Assembly: GCA_030018315.1 (NCBI GenBank)
Contig: JASEGA010000014.1
Coordinates: 1-54,691, forward strand
From: a bacterium
Lineage (GTDB): Bacteria > Hydrothermota > UBA3073 > JACQXS01 > JAGMCI01
Reading direction: 5' to 3'
Length of the DNA stretch: 54,691 nucleotides
Shown piece by piece: positions 25,993 through 33,172 of this stretch (position 1 is the first letter of the stretch; each line of letters opens with the position of its first letter). The notes beneath the pieces are model-generated. The model was not told where the DNA came from. It searched no databases and saw nothing but the letters and a program-made list of their open reading frames with translations. Both the position numbers and the translations under genes were made by a program.

Positions 25993-26642
25993 CCTAAATT
26001 GCGTTCTTTTATCATCTCTATTACTTTTTCTACCTCTTCCTTAATAGATAAATTTGTTGTATCAATAACCACTGCGTCCACAGGAACCTTTAATGGGGAA
26101 TGTTTTCTTGACTTATCTTGTTCGTCTCTTATTTTTAAATCTTCAATTATACTCTTTAAATCTTTATCAATTCCAAATTTGAAAAGCTCCCTTTTCCTTC
26201 TTAACGCTCTAATCCAAAGCTCGGCATCCATGTAAATTTTTAAGTCTGCATCCGGAAATACAACTGTCCCAATATCCCTGCCTTCACATACAACATTTTG
26301 AGTGTTAGCAAGTTTACGTTGCAATTTTACCATATTTTCTCTTACCCCTTTATAAGTTGAACAAAGGGAGGCAAGCTTACCAATTTCCTCATCTCTTATA
26401 GCATTGGTTATATCGTCGCCATCTAAAAATATCTTACCCCCCCTAAAATTAATGTTAAGATTAGCCGACAGACGCTCAACTTCACTTTTGTTGTTTGGGT
26501 CTATTTTATCCCTTTTTACTGCAATTGCAAGTGCTCTGTATGTAGCTCCTGAATCAATATACTTATAACCTAATTTTTCTGCTACAAACCTTGCAGTTGT
26601 AGATTTGCCTGAACCTGCAGGTCCATCAATTGCTACTATCAT
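25989..26642 (-). CDS. cmk: Cytidylate kinase
   Basis: Phosphorylates CMP and dCMP. The P-loop GPAGSGKST follows directly after MIVAID. The start is set at the ATG at 26642, since that gives the family N-terminus; a further-upstream ATG at 26678 would add 12 residues overlapping thiL. 217 residues. Other motifs: DSGATYRALA, CEGRDIGTVVFPDADLKIY, RDEQDKSRKHSPL. Confidence 0.95.
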   Translation of the reverse strand: MIVAIDGPAGSGKSTTARFVAEKLGYKYIDSGATYRALAIAVKRDKIDPNNKSEVERLSANLNINFRGGKIFLDGDDITNAIRDEEIGKLASLCSTYKGVRENMVKLQRKLANTQNVVCEGRDIGTVVFPDADLKIYMDAELWIRALRRKRELFKFGIDKDLKSIIEDLKIRDEQDKSRKHSPLKVPVDAVVIDTTNLSIKEEVEKVIEMIKERNLG

Positions 26643-26658
26643 AAATTTTCTACCTATT

Positions 26659-27579
26659 TCATTCCTTAAAATGGTCAAATCCTTTTACGGGTATCTCATT
26701 ACCGTTCTCATCTATAATTTTGCATTTTGCATTTTGCATTTCACATTCTATTATCTCTCCTATCTCTGTAAATTCAACTTCTTTCTTAGCTTTTCCAATA
26801 TAGTTCTTTGATATTGTAAACAAGAGCTCAAAATCCTCGCCCCCATTTAATGCAAGACTTTCAGGTGTCATATGAAATTTCTCTGCTATCTTTTTTATTT
26901 CTTTACTTATAGGAATTTCACTTCGCCATATTCTTGCAGAGACTTTTGACTCCTCAAGTATATGAAAAAGGTCAGTTGAAAGCCCATCCGATATATCTAT
27001 CATTGAATTTGCATACCTTGCAATTTTTATTCCCTCTTTTACTCTTGGTAATGGGTTAAGGTGCTTTTTTATCAATTTATTTTCTTTCTTATAGCCTCTT
27101 TTCAAGCATAAAAGACCTGCATAAGAGCTGCCAAGTTCTCCTGTTATACAGATAACATCATCAACTTTAGCCCCACTTCTTCTAACAAAATGAGAAGTTC
27201 CACCAATTACAGTAACACTCACAAATATAGTATCCGATTTAGTAATATCTCCTCCTATTATTTCTACTTCGTAAGTTGAAGCAATAGCTCTAACCCCATC
27301 GTAAAAATTATCTACCCAGTCAATGTCACCATTTTTGATTCCAATTGATACAAGTGCATATTTAGGAACTCCACCACAAGCTGCAATATCGGATATTGAG
27401 GCTGCAAGTGCCTTATACCCCATATCATACGGTGTAAAATAATCGCCAAAATGTTCACCCATTGCAAAGGAATCCACAGAAACAATTGGAATATTAGGAA
27501 CTTTAAACTCCACAGCATCATCCCCAATCCTAGGGAGTAGCTCTCTTAACCTCTTTATTATCGCTAATTCAGTAGCCAT
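26659..27579 (-). CDS. thiL: Thiamine-monophosphate kinase
   Basis: ATP-dependent TMP to TPP conversion, PurM/ThiL fold. 306 residues. RIGDDAV near 17, VDSFAMGEHF near 34 (Asp metal ligand), DIAACGGVPKYALVSIG near 63, IDISDGLSTDL near 194 and NGGEDFELLF near 243. The C-terminus contains CEMQNAKCKI, encoded by tandem TGCATTT heptamers (26720-26741, plus strand), an apparent repeat insertion tolerated in a loop. Confidence 0.94.
   Translation of the reverse strand: MATELAIIKRLRELLPRIGDDAVEFKVPNIPIVSVDSFAMGEHFGDYFTPYDMGYKALAASISDIAACGGVPKYALVSIGIKNGDIDWVDNFYDGVRAIASTYEVEIIGGDITKSDTIFVSVTVIGGTSHFVRRSGAKVDDVICITGELGSSYAGLLCLKRGYKKENKLIKKHLNPLPRVKEGIKIARYANSMIDISDGLSTDLFHILEESKVSARIWRSEIPISKEIKKIAEKFHMTPESLALNGGEDFELLFTISKNYIGKAKKEVEFTEIGEIIECEMQNAKCKIIDENGNEIPVKGFDHFKE
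26716..26748. repeat. TTTGCAT heptamer repeats inside thiL
   Basis: Three near-perfect TTTGCAT units followed by TTCACATT. Translated on the minus strand as CEMQNAKCKI. The words resemble those in the gap at 30055-30124. Confidence 0.7.
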
Positions 27580-27582
27580 TTT

Positions 27583-28413
27583 TTAATGGTATGAGTGCTC
27601 ATTGTCAGGAAACTTGCCACTCTTTACCTCATCAATGTATTTCTTAATTGCTTTCTCTATGATAGATGTCAGGTTTGCATACCTTTTAACATATTTCGGT
27701 AGGAATGCAGGAAATAATCCAAGCATATCGTGTACAACAAGGATTTGACCGTCGCACCCCTGTCCTGCTCCAATCCCATAAATTGGAACTGAAACCGCTT
27801 TCTTAAGTTTAGCAACCACACTTTCTGGAACACACTCTACAATTATACAAAATACACCCGCAGTCTCCAATGCTTTAGCATCATCAATTAGTTTATGCAC
27901 ATCTTCATCTGTTTTACCCCAAACTTTATAGCCACCAAACTTTTTAATACTTTGTGGTGTAAATCCTATATGCCCCATCACAGGTATACCGATATCTACT
28001 ATTGATTTTACTCTCTTTACTATTAATCCTGCACCCTCAAGTTTTACACCATCTACATTTGCATCAGCTACAAATCTACCTGCATTTTTAATTGCTAAAG
28101 AATTAGACGGCTGATATGACATATAAGGCATATCTGCTATCACCATAGCCCTCTTCACTCCTCTTCTCACTGCTTTGCATGCAATCAGTAACTCGTCCAT
28201 TCCTACAGAAAGAGTAGACTCATGCCCAAGTACTGTCATAGCAAGACTATCACCAACAAGTATTACATCAATCCCTACACTATCCTCAATAAGGGCAGTC
28301 GGATAGTCGTATGCAGTAAGTAATACCGCCTTAGCACCCTTTTCTTTAAGTTCTTTTAGAACTTGTGGAGTTACCTTTTCCGGTCTAAACATATTTGGCT
28401 TATTCGCTGTCAT
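27583..28413 (-). CDS. panB: 3-methyl-2-oxobutanoate hydroxymethyltransferase
   Basis: First committed step of pantothenate synthesis: adds a hydroxymethyl group from methylene-THF to ketoisovalerate. 276 residues. VGDSLAMTVLGHEST, DMPYMSYQPS, VKLEGA, MGHIGFTPQS and the catalytic-Glu region IIVECVPESV are all present. The first ATG is used, though MFRPEKVT eight residues in is a possible start. panC is not in the window. Confidence 0.95.
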   Translation of the reverse strand: MTANKPNMFRPEKVTPQVLKELKEKGAKAVLLTAYDYPTALIEDSVGIDVILVGDSLAMTVLGHESTLSVGMDELLIACKAVRRGVKRAMVIADMPYMSYQPSNSLAIKNAGRFVADANVDGVKLEGAGLIVKRVKSIVDIGIPVMGHIGFTPQSIKKFGGYKVWGKTDEDVHKLIDDAKALETAGVFCIIVECVPESVVAKLKKAVSVPIYGIGAGQGCDGQILVVHDMLGLFPAFLPKYVKRYANLTSIIEKAIKKYIDEVKSGKFPDNEHSYH

Positions 28414-28435
28414 TTGGCATATTCGGTTTTAGAAG

Positions 28436-28708
28436 CTATTTTTGATCTGTAGTTTTATTTTGTTTTCTAACATATGTGAGTTTTAAGTTACTGATTATAG
28501 TTTCAAGTAATTCTTCCTCTTCTTTTGTAAGATTACCTTTTGTCTTTTCTTTGAGTATGTCAATAGAATCAATTGTATATTTAGCAAGTTCAAGGTTTGG
28601 CTCAACCTTATCCGTAATAGGATTTTTGACAATTCCAAGGTGTTGCGATGCTATAGTTGCAAGAAAAAGGACAAGCGATGCAAAAGAAGCTTCAGGCACT
28701 TTTTCCAT
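28436..28708 (-). CDS. DUF1844 family protein
   Basis: 90 residues. The pattern FASLVLFLATIASQHLGI, then NLELAKYTIDSIDILKEKTKGNLT, then a helical EEEELLETIISNLKLTYV is the DUF1844 signature. Function unknown in the family. It lies between alr and panB with a 1-nt overlap upstream. Confidence 0.8.
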   Translation of the reverse strand: MEKVPEASFASLVLFLATIASQHLGIVKNPITDKVEPNLELAKYTIDSIDILKEKTKGNLTKEEEELLETIISNLKLTYVRKQNKTTDQK

Positions 28709-29862
28709 TATAGCTCCTCTTCTCCAAGTAATGACCTAATTTTACACGGTTTTCCATTACTTATATAAAGCCTTGGCACCCTCTGGCAGATAGCAGTGGT
28801 TATCTCATAATTTATAGTTTCTGCAAGAGATGCAACATCATCTACGGTTATCTCTGTATCTCCGTCTTTTCCCATAAGAGTTACTTTATCACCTATCTCT
28901 ACCTCAGGTATATTAGTTACATCAACCATAGTTAAATCCATACACACTCTTCCCACTATTTTTGCAATTTTACCTCTTATGATAACACTTCCATTATTTG
29001 ATAATCGTCTCGGATACCCATCCCCATAGCCAACCCAAAGTGTAGCAATTTTTTCTCTCTTCTTTGTGACATATGTCCTTCCGTAAGATATAGGGGTTCC
29101 AGGCGGGACCCATTTCACTTGGCACACCCTTGTGTAAAGGCTGAGAATGGGTTCTACTTTAACTTCCTTTAGACACTCATCTGATGGATATAATCCATAA
29201 AGTAAGAGCCCCGGTCTTATCATATTAAAGTAAGAATCAGAAAAGTTGAGAATAGCAGCTGTTGACGCAGTATGAACTAATGGGATACTGACTCCTTTTT
29301 TAGTTAATTCAGAAATTACTGTTCTGAACCTCTTTATTTGCTCATAAGTAAATTCCCTGTCTCGCTTTTCTGGCTCAGAAAAATGAGTAAATATGCCATT
29401 GAGTTCAATATTCTTAAGTTCAAGTAATAGTGAAACAAAGGCTACAGCATCTTCACACTGAATTCCTGTTCTTCCCATACCAGTATCGATTTCAATGTGG
29501 ACTTTGACTTTTTTATTTGCTTTTGTTGCTTCTTTAGCAAGTTCTCTTGCAAAATGATAATAAGTAATAGTTGGAATGAACCCTTCAGATACAATTTTTG
29601 GTATATTACTTACTGAAGTAGGTGAAAGTATCATTATAGGTAAACCAACAGCTTTTAGATCACAAGCCTCATCAATTGAGGCAACACCAAGCATATCAAT
29701 ACCCTCATCTTTCAATACCCTTGATACCTCCCTCGCTCCATGTCCGTAAGCGTCAGCCTTGACAACAGCTAAAATCTTTACTCCATGAACTTTCTTCTTT
29801 AAAGCTCTCACATTACTCCTAAGCTTATCCAAATCTACAACTGCCCAAATCCTATCATCCAT
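28708..29862 (-). CDS. alr: Alanine racemase
   Basis: PLP enzyme supplying D-alanine for peptidoglycan. 384 residues. The PLP lysine lies in AVVKADAYGHG (Lys34 area) and the second-base tyrosine in PISYGRTY. RPGLLLYGLYP and GRVCMDLTMVDVT are family blocks. First gene of the twelve-gene minus-strand operon. The leader contains a repeat element (29875-29910). Confidence 0.95.
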   Translation of the reverse strand: MDDRIWAVVDLDKLRSNVRALKKKVHGVKILAVVKADAYGHGAREVSRVLKDEGIDMLGVASIDEACDLKAVGLPIMILSPTSVSNIPKIVSEGFIPTITYYHFARELAKEATKANKKVKVHIEIDTGMGRTGIQCEDAVAFVSLLLELKNIELNGIFTHFSEPEKRDREFTYEQIKRFRTVISELTKKGVSIPLVHTASTAAILNFSDSYFNMIRPGLLLYGLYPSDECLKEVKVEPILSLYTRVCQVKWVPPGTPISYGRTYVTKKREKIATLWVGYGDGYPRRLSNNGSVIIRGKIAKIVGRVCMDLTMVDVTNIPEVEIGDKVTLMGKDGDTEITVDDVASLAETINYEITTAICQRVPRLYISNGKPCKIRSLLGEEEL

Positions 29863-29874
29863 AGTCCACTACGC

Positions 29875-29910
29875 CATTGCAAGCCCGCCACCGGAGGGGA
29901 AAGCAATATC
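29875..29910. repeat. CATTGCnAG...GAAAGCAAT dispersed element in the alr leader
   Basis: CATTGCAAGCCCGCC...GGAGGGGAAAGCAATATC has the same frame as the TGTCATT...GAAGCAATCTC family with a different GC-rich core. Confidence 0.6.
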
Positions 29911-30054
29911 TTCCTCTAATTGATACTTCAATCTGAATACCATTTTTAGAAATACTTATTAATTACATAAACAATATCACACTTTATTAAAATTGCAAGA
30001 ACTTTTTGTATTTGTGCACGGACTTAACGGATTTAACAGACTCAACAGCATTTT

Positions 30055-30124
30055 GGCATTTGAGCTTTGAAATTTGGAATTTGAAATTTGGATTCCATTT
30101 GGCATTTTGGTATTTTGGACTTTT
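30055..30124. repeat. GCATTTGGAATTTGAAATTTGG word-repeat tract
   Basis: Degenerate 7-8 nt units (GAAATTTG, GGAATTTG, GGCATTTTG). Similar words occur inside thiL (26716-26748). Confidence 0.65.
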
Positions 30125-30186
30125 AAGCATTTTCATTATTCATTCTTTTTTCGACATTAGTCATTTCTGTCATTCACCATTCACTC

Positions 30187-30942
30187 TTATATTAACTCAT
30201 TTGGAATACCATTAGGAGTAAAAGCAGTGAGTGGCTTAAGGCTCGCCTTCCTAAGCCTCTTTACTACATGTGGATATAGAAAAACATACTCTTCCTCAAT
30301 TTTCAGCGATTTATGTATTTTCGTAAGTGTTGATTGTAGTTTTCTAACATTCTCTTTTAAGCTGAACGACATCATTACTGCTGGGTTGCACCTTATTCCA
30401 GATTCAGTTAAGTTCTTGAGAGCTTCAAGTTGTAAGTCAAACGCTTCAGGGATAGCGCCTGTTAGTATTGAGAACTCTTCATTATTAGTCCCCTTTAAAG
30501 AGACACGTACATGTAAATTCTTAAATTGCTTTAGGTTATTAGCAAAGTCTCTATCAATTAGAGTTCCATTCGTCTCAAGTATGAACAAATATTCTGTAGC
30601 CTCTATTAACTCAAGCAGCCTCAATAGGTGCTCTTTTGAAATAGTTGGCTCATTTCCACTTATTCTTAAAAGCCTATAGTTATGCTTCCTTGCACAAGAT
30701 GTAAGCTTATAAAATACCTCTTCAGGAGTATAAAATCTGCCAATCTGATCAGGTTTATCTCTTGGCACATCACTCCAGCAAAATACACACCTAAGACTAC
30801 AACCACAGCAGTCACCAGTTGATATTCCACCATACCATCTTCCAGGTCTTGGTATTCTGTAGTATTTTCTTGAATTACCCCTAACTACAAGAGGCTCAAT
30901 TAACTTCGCCCTCTCAATAGGGTCATATAACTTTCTTTGCAT
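30187..30942 (-). CDS. Radical SAM domain protein
   Basis: 251 residues. CSLRCVFCWS (C-x3-C-x2-C) lies at about 48-57 within GGISTGDCCGCSLRCVFC. ISGNEPTISKEHL is the AdoMet-binding GxE-type region and LETNGTLID the next strand. No C-terminal SPASM cysteines. It sits alone on the minus strand behind a strong promoter. Reaction unknown; the compact form is similar to activase-type or archaeal-like stand-alone radical SAM proteins. Confidence 0.8.
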   Translation of the reverse strand: MQRKLYDPIERAKLIEPLVVRGNSRKYYRIPRPGRWYGGISTGDCCGCSLRCVFCWSDVPRDKPDQIGRFYTPEEVFYKLTSCARKHNYRLLRISGNEPTISKEHLLRLLELIEATEYLFILETNGTLIDRDFANNLKQFKNLHVRVSLKGTNNEEFSILTGAIPEAFDLQLEALKNLTESGIRCNPAVMMSFSLKENVRKLQSTLTKIHKSLKIEEEYVFLYPHVVKRLRKASLKPLTAFTPNGIPNELI

Positions 30943-30995
30943 TATAATCTCACAATTTTCATTTATTAATATACTATCCCAATCTTTATTAATTT

Positions 30996-31025
30996 ATTAT
31001 ACCGCATTCTTATCACCTATGTCAA
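30996..31025 (-). promoter_or_regulatory. Promoter of the radical SAM gene at 30942
   Basis: TTGACA (31025-31020) and TATAAT (31001-30996), both perfect consensus, are 18 nt apart. The leader would be about 45 nt, longer than at other promoters here. Confidence 0.75.
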
Positions 31026-31075
31026 GCTACAGGAAGAATTGGAGTTCCCACATTTTTTGGTTTTTCTCTAAATAT

Positions 31076-31142
31076 GGAGCGCAACAATTCTGCCGCTGTT
31101 CGCAGAATCCTGTGGACATGCAAAAACATAGTTTTTGCACAG
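31076..31142. repeat. TGCA-type double-hairpin element, diverged copy
   Basis: GGAG is followed by a hairpin ATTCTGC/GCAGAAT (31087-31108) and then TGCAAAAAC-ATA-GTTTTTGCA (31119-31139), a perfect 9-bp hairpin with a 3-nt loop. The arrangement matches the element at 48573-48622. Confidence 0.65.
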
Positions 31143-31218
31143 AATTTATTACAGCTTCTCTATTTCAGCTGATGTACTTGGTGAGTAGATAACTTTTCCA
31201 CAGGATACTGCGTATGAG

Positions 31219-31600
31219 TTAATACCGCTTATTGAGGATAAATAAGTAGGTAATAGTGGAGTGGTCGTATTTTATTAAGGCGTTTAGTTTAGCATCTTTT
31301 ATTGTAACTTTACCATCACATCTTAAGTAACATAAGGTTTTGGTGTCAAGGACCCCAATTCCTACTTCATCAGCCACATAGTTTTGATAATACTTTAAAC
31401 TTCAGCTTAGTCATTTGCCATAACTTAGTATTTATATGACGCTGGGGCATTAAACTCCTTATGTATACACTATCACCACGTCTCTGCAAGACTACGCCTT
31501 TAGCACCTGCCTTCATATCGTAGCCAAACATGAGCTTGGCTTGCTCACGTGTTAAAGAGAGTTTGCAAATTATTTCTATTGGAAAATCAACCCGCATCAT
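31219..31600 (-). pseudogene. Degraded third copy of the unknown paralogue family
   Basis: Positions 31600-31370 encode 76 residues (EIICKLSLTREQAKLMFGYD, then KAGAKGVVL) aligning with the first 70 residues of the gene at 12997. After a TGA stop, a shifted frame from 31365 to 31219 encodes 48 residues starting VGIGVLDTKTLCYLRCD, matching IGIAVLDTYNFKLYHFKDCD of the intact copy. The middle of the protein is missing. A deletion plus frameshift of a former full gene explains both pieces. Confidence 0.75.
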
Positions 31601-31601
31601 A

Positions 31602-31629
31602 TTTTGTAAAGCGAATTATTCAACAAAGC
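31602..31629 (+). repeat. Upstream promoter-cassette repeat, rsmD copy
   Basis: TTTGTAAAGCGAATTATT(C)AACAAAGC is repeated with one mismatch at 32502-32529. The AACAAAGC end lies 8 nt before CTTGAC. The motif ATTCAACAAAGC also precedes the promoter at 54621-54649. Confidence 0.75.
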
Positions 31630-31638
31630 TCTTTTTAC

Positions 31639-31668
31639 TTGACTATACCTATTGTAATAGCTCATAAT
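31639..31668 (+). promoter_or_regulatory. Promoter of rsmD
   Basis: TTGACT (31639-31644) and CATAAT (31663-31668), 18 nt apart. The ATG at 31675 is 6 nt beyond the -10 box, so the mRNA would be leaderless. Confidence 0.65.
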
Positions 31669-31674
31669 ATTAGT

Positions 31675-32166
31675 ATGAGAATAACTGGCGGTGAAGTGGG
31701 GGGGAGGCGAATAAAAGTGCCAAGAGGGATACGACCTACACAAGACAAAGTGAGGACTGCCATTTTTAATATACTTGGTGATAGGATAAAAGATGTAAAA
31801 TTTGTTGACTTATTCGCAGGTAGTGGGTCAGTAGGGATTGAAGCTATATCAAGAGGGGCAAGTGAAGTAATCTTTGTTGAGAAGTCAAGAAAAGTTGTTT
31901 CTGTACTTAATGAGAACTTGAAATCTTTAGGCTATATGGAGAAGTCAAAAGTAATAAATGGCGATGCTCTCAAAGTCAAGCTTAAAACTCCTGATATTAT
32001 CTTTGCTGACCCGCCTTACGACATGGGCTTTGCTAAAAAAGTGATAGATTTATGGCTTATCTCTAAAAGGCTATTAATTTTAGAGCACTCAAAGCATGAA
32101 AAAGTGGATTTAGGAACTCATTATACATTTGGAGATACAGTGATAACTTTAATTGTAGGAGGTTAA
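31675..32166 (+). CDS. rsmD: 16S rRNA (guanine966-N2)-methyltransferase
   Basis: 163 residues beginning MRITGGEVGGRRIKVPRG. SAM-binding motif FVDLFAGSGSVGIEAISRGA and catalytic ADPPYD (N/DPPY). Methylates G966 of 16S rRNA. The start is set at the ATG just after the promoter; the open frame extends upstream to 31549 but that part overlaps the pseudogene and lacks conservation. Confidence 0.92.
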   Translation: MRITGGEVGGRRIKVPRGIRPTQDKVRTAIFNILGDRIKDVKFVDLFAGSGSVGIEAISRGASEVIFVEKSRKVVSVLNENLKSLGYMEKSKVINGDALKVKLKTPDIIFADPPYDMGFAKKVIDLWLISKRLLILEHSKHEKVDLGTHYTFGDTVITLIVGG

Positions 32167-32177
32167 GCATTTCTAAA

Positions 32178-32342
32178 ATGGAGAACAAGAACTACATTAT
32201 CGCAAAAACACCAAGGGATGAAATCACGAAAATTGACAGGAGAGTGGTGCTCGCAATGGCAGACTGTCCAATAATTCAAAGATTACTACGTTTAAAGGTT
32301 CAGTATTTAGTATCCGTTCTTCTTGCTAAAAATATTTTTTAA
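32178..32342 (+). CDS. Small hypothetical frame of 54 residues
   Basis: ATG-initiated, MENKNYIIAKTPRDEITKID..., ending VLLAKNIF. It follows rsmD by 11 nt and could be an operon-end small protein. No Shine-Dalgarno site or family is recognised, so it may be chance. Confidence 0.25.
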   Translation: MENKNYIIAKTPRDEITKIDRRVVLAMADCPIIQRLLRLKVQYLVSVLLAKNIF

Positions 32343-32431
32343 AATAGATTTGTTTTTCTTGACTTGTTGAATAAATATTTTTGGCGCATTTGATTTTCAA
32401 CCTCTGACTTGGTTTTAGACAATTTTGACCT

Positions 32432-32474
32432 TGTCATTCTGACCCTGAGCGTAACGAAGGGGAAGAATCTCATA
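32432..32474. repeat. TGTCATTCTGA...GAAGAATCTCAT dispersed element
   Basis: Same family as 12694-12737, with core CCTGAGCGTAACGAAGG. Confidence 0.7.
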
Positions 32475-32501
32475 AATCGGTGTCAATCAAGGTGTTGCAA
32501 G

Positions 32502-32529
32502 TTTTGTAAAGCGAATTATTTAACAAAGC
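32502..32529 (+). repeat. Upstream promoter-cassette repeat, ribE copy
   Basis: Second copy of the 28-nt repeat at 31602-31629, exactly 900 bp downstream, again 8 nt before CTTGAC. Confidence 0.75.
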
Positions 32530-32538
32530 AAGTTTTTC

Positions 32539-32566
32539 TTGACTTTTATTTAGTTAATTATATAAT
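32539..32566 (+). promoter_or_regulatory. Promoter of the ribE-ribBA-ribH operon
   Basis: TTGACT (32539-32544) and TATAAT (32561-32566), 16 nt apart. The GTG start is 9 nt beyond the -10 box, leaving a leader of about 2-3 nt and no room for a riboswitch. Confidence 0.75.
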
Positions 32567-32575
32567 AATTAAATT

Positions 32576-33172
32576 GTGTTTACTGGATTAATAGAAGATG
32601 TAGGCAATGTTGTCAGTATAATGGGTGCTGGTAGAGGTAAAACATTCAGAATACGTTCTTACTCCATTAATTTAGCAGTAGGTGATAGTATTGCAGTTAA
32701 TGGTGTCTGTCTCACAGTCTGTAAAATAACTGGTAAGGATTTTGAAGTCTATGTGAGCCCAGAGACACTATTGGAAACCAATTTATTAGGACTTACCAGT
32801 GGAAGTAAAGTAAATTTAGAGCGTGCGTTATGTATTACTGATAGATTAGGTGGTCACATAGTTCAAGGTCATGTAGATGGTGTCTGTACTGTAGTGGGTC
32901 GTAAGGTATTTGGTAAAACAATCTTTTCTACTACACTCTTATCTATATCTCCACCTAAGGAACTCTTTCATTACATTGTCAATAAAGGTAGTATAGCTAT
33001 AGATGGTGTAAGTTTAACAGTAAGAGAGATTAAAGACAATAGTTTCTCTGTAGCACTTGTCCCTTACACATTGAAGAATACAACTCTCGGTAACTTGAAG
33101 GTGGGTGATAAAGTTAACTTAGAAGTAGATATAATAGCCAAATATTTAAGATGGCAGAATTTAGTTCAGTAG
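32576..33172 (+). CDS. ribE: Riboflavin synthase alpha chain
   Basis: Dismutates two lumazines to riboflavin. 198 residues in two lumazine-binding repeats, each with the VNGVCLTV / IDGVSLTV pattern; MFTGLIEDVG at the start and GHIVQGHVDG in the middle. GTG start codon set by the promoter. It overlaps ribBA by 22 nt. Confidence 0.95.
   Translation: MFTGLIEDVGNVVSIMGAGRGKTFRIRSYSINLAVGDSIAVNGVCLTVCKITGKDFEVYVSPETLLETNLLGLTSGSKVNLERALCITDRLGGHIVQGHVDGVCTVVGRKVFGKTIFSTTLLSISPPKELFHYIVNKGSIAIDGVSLTVREIKDNSFSVALVPYTLKNTTLGNLKVGDKVNLEVDIIAKYLRWQNLVQ

Larger units (their letters stand above)
29863..30186. other. 324-bp gap with repeats
   Basis: Holds the CATTGC...GCAAT element at 29875-29910, an AT-rich stretch that must include the alr promoter (no clear consensus pair), GGACTTAAC/GGATTTAAC words (30017-30045) and the GGCATTT/GAAATTTGG word tract (30055-30124). 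No gene is seen. Confidence 0.6.
32167..32575. other. 409-bp gap with small frame, repeats and the ribE promoter
   Basis: Contains a 54-codon frame (32178-32342), a sequence shared with the window end (TTGTTGAATAAATATTTTTGGC, 32365-32386), a TGTCATTCTGA...GAAGAATCTCAT element (32432-32474), the AACAAAGC cassette and the ribE promoter. No FMN riboswitch signature is present. Confidence 0.6.

Noticed and set aside
31340-31352. GGTGTCAAGGACC as another RAYT end
   Set aside because: It encodes LDTKT in the broken paralogue, matching LDTYN of the intact copy, so coding ancestry explains it.
32480-32575. FMN riboswitch before the riboflavin operon
   Set aside because: The predicted transcription start is 2-3 nt from the ribE start codon and no RFN-type conserved segments are visible.
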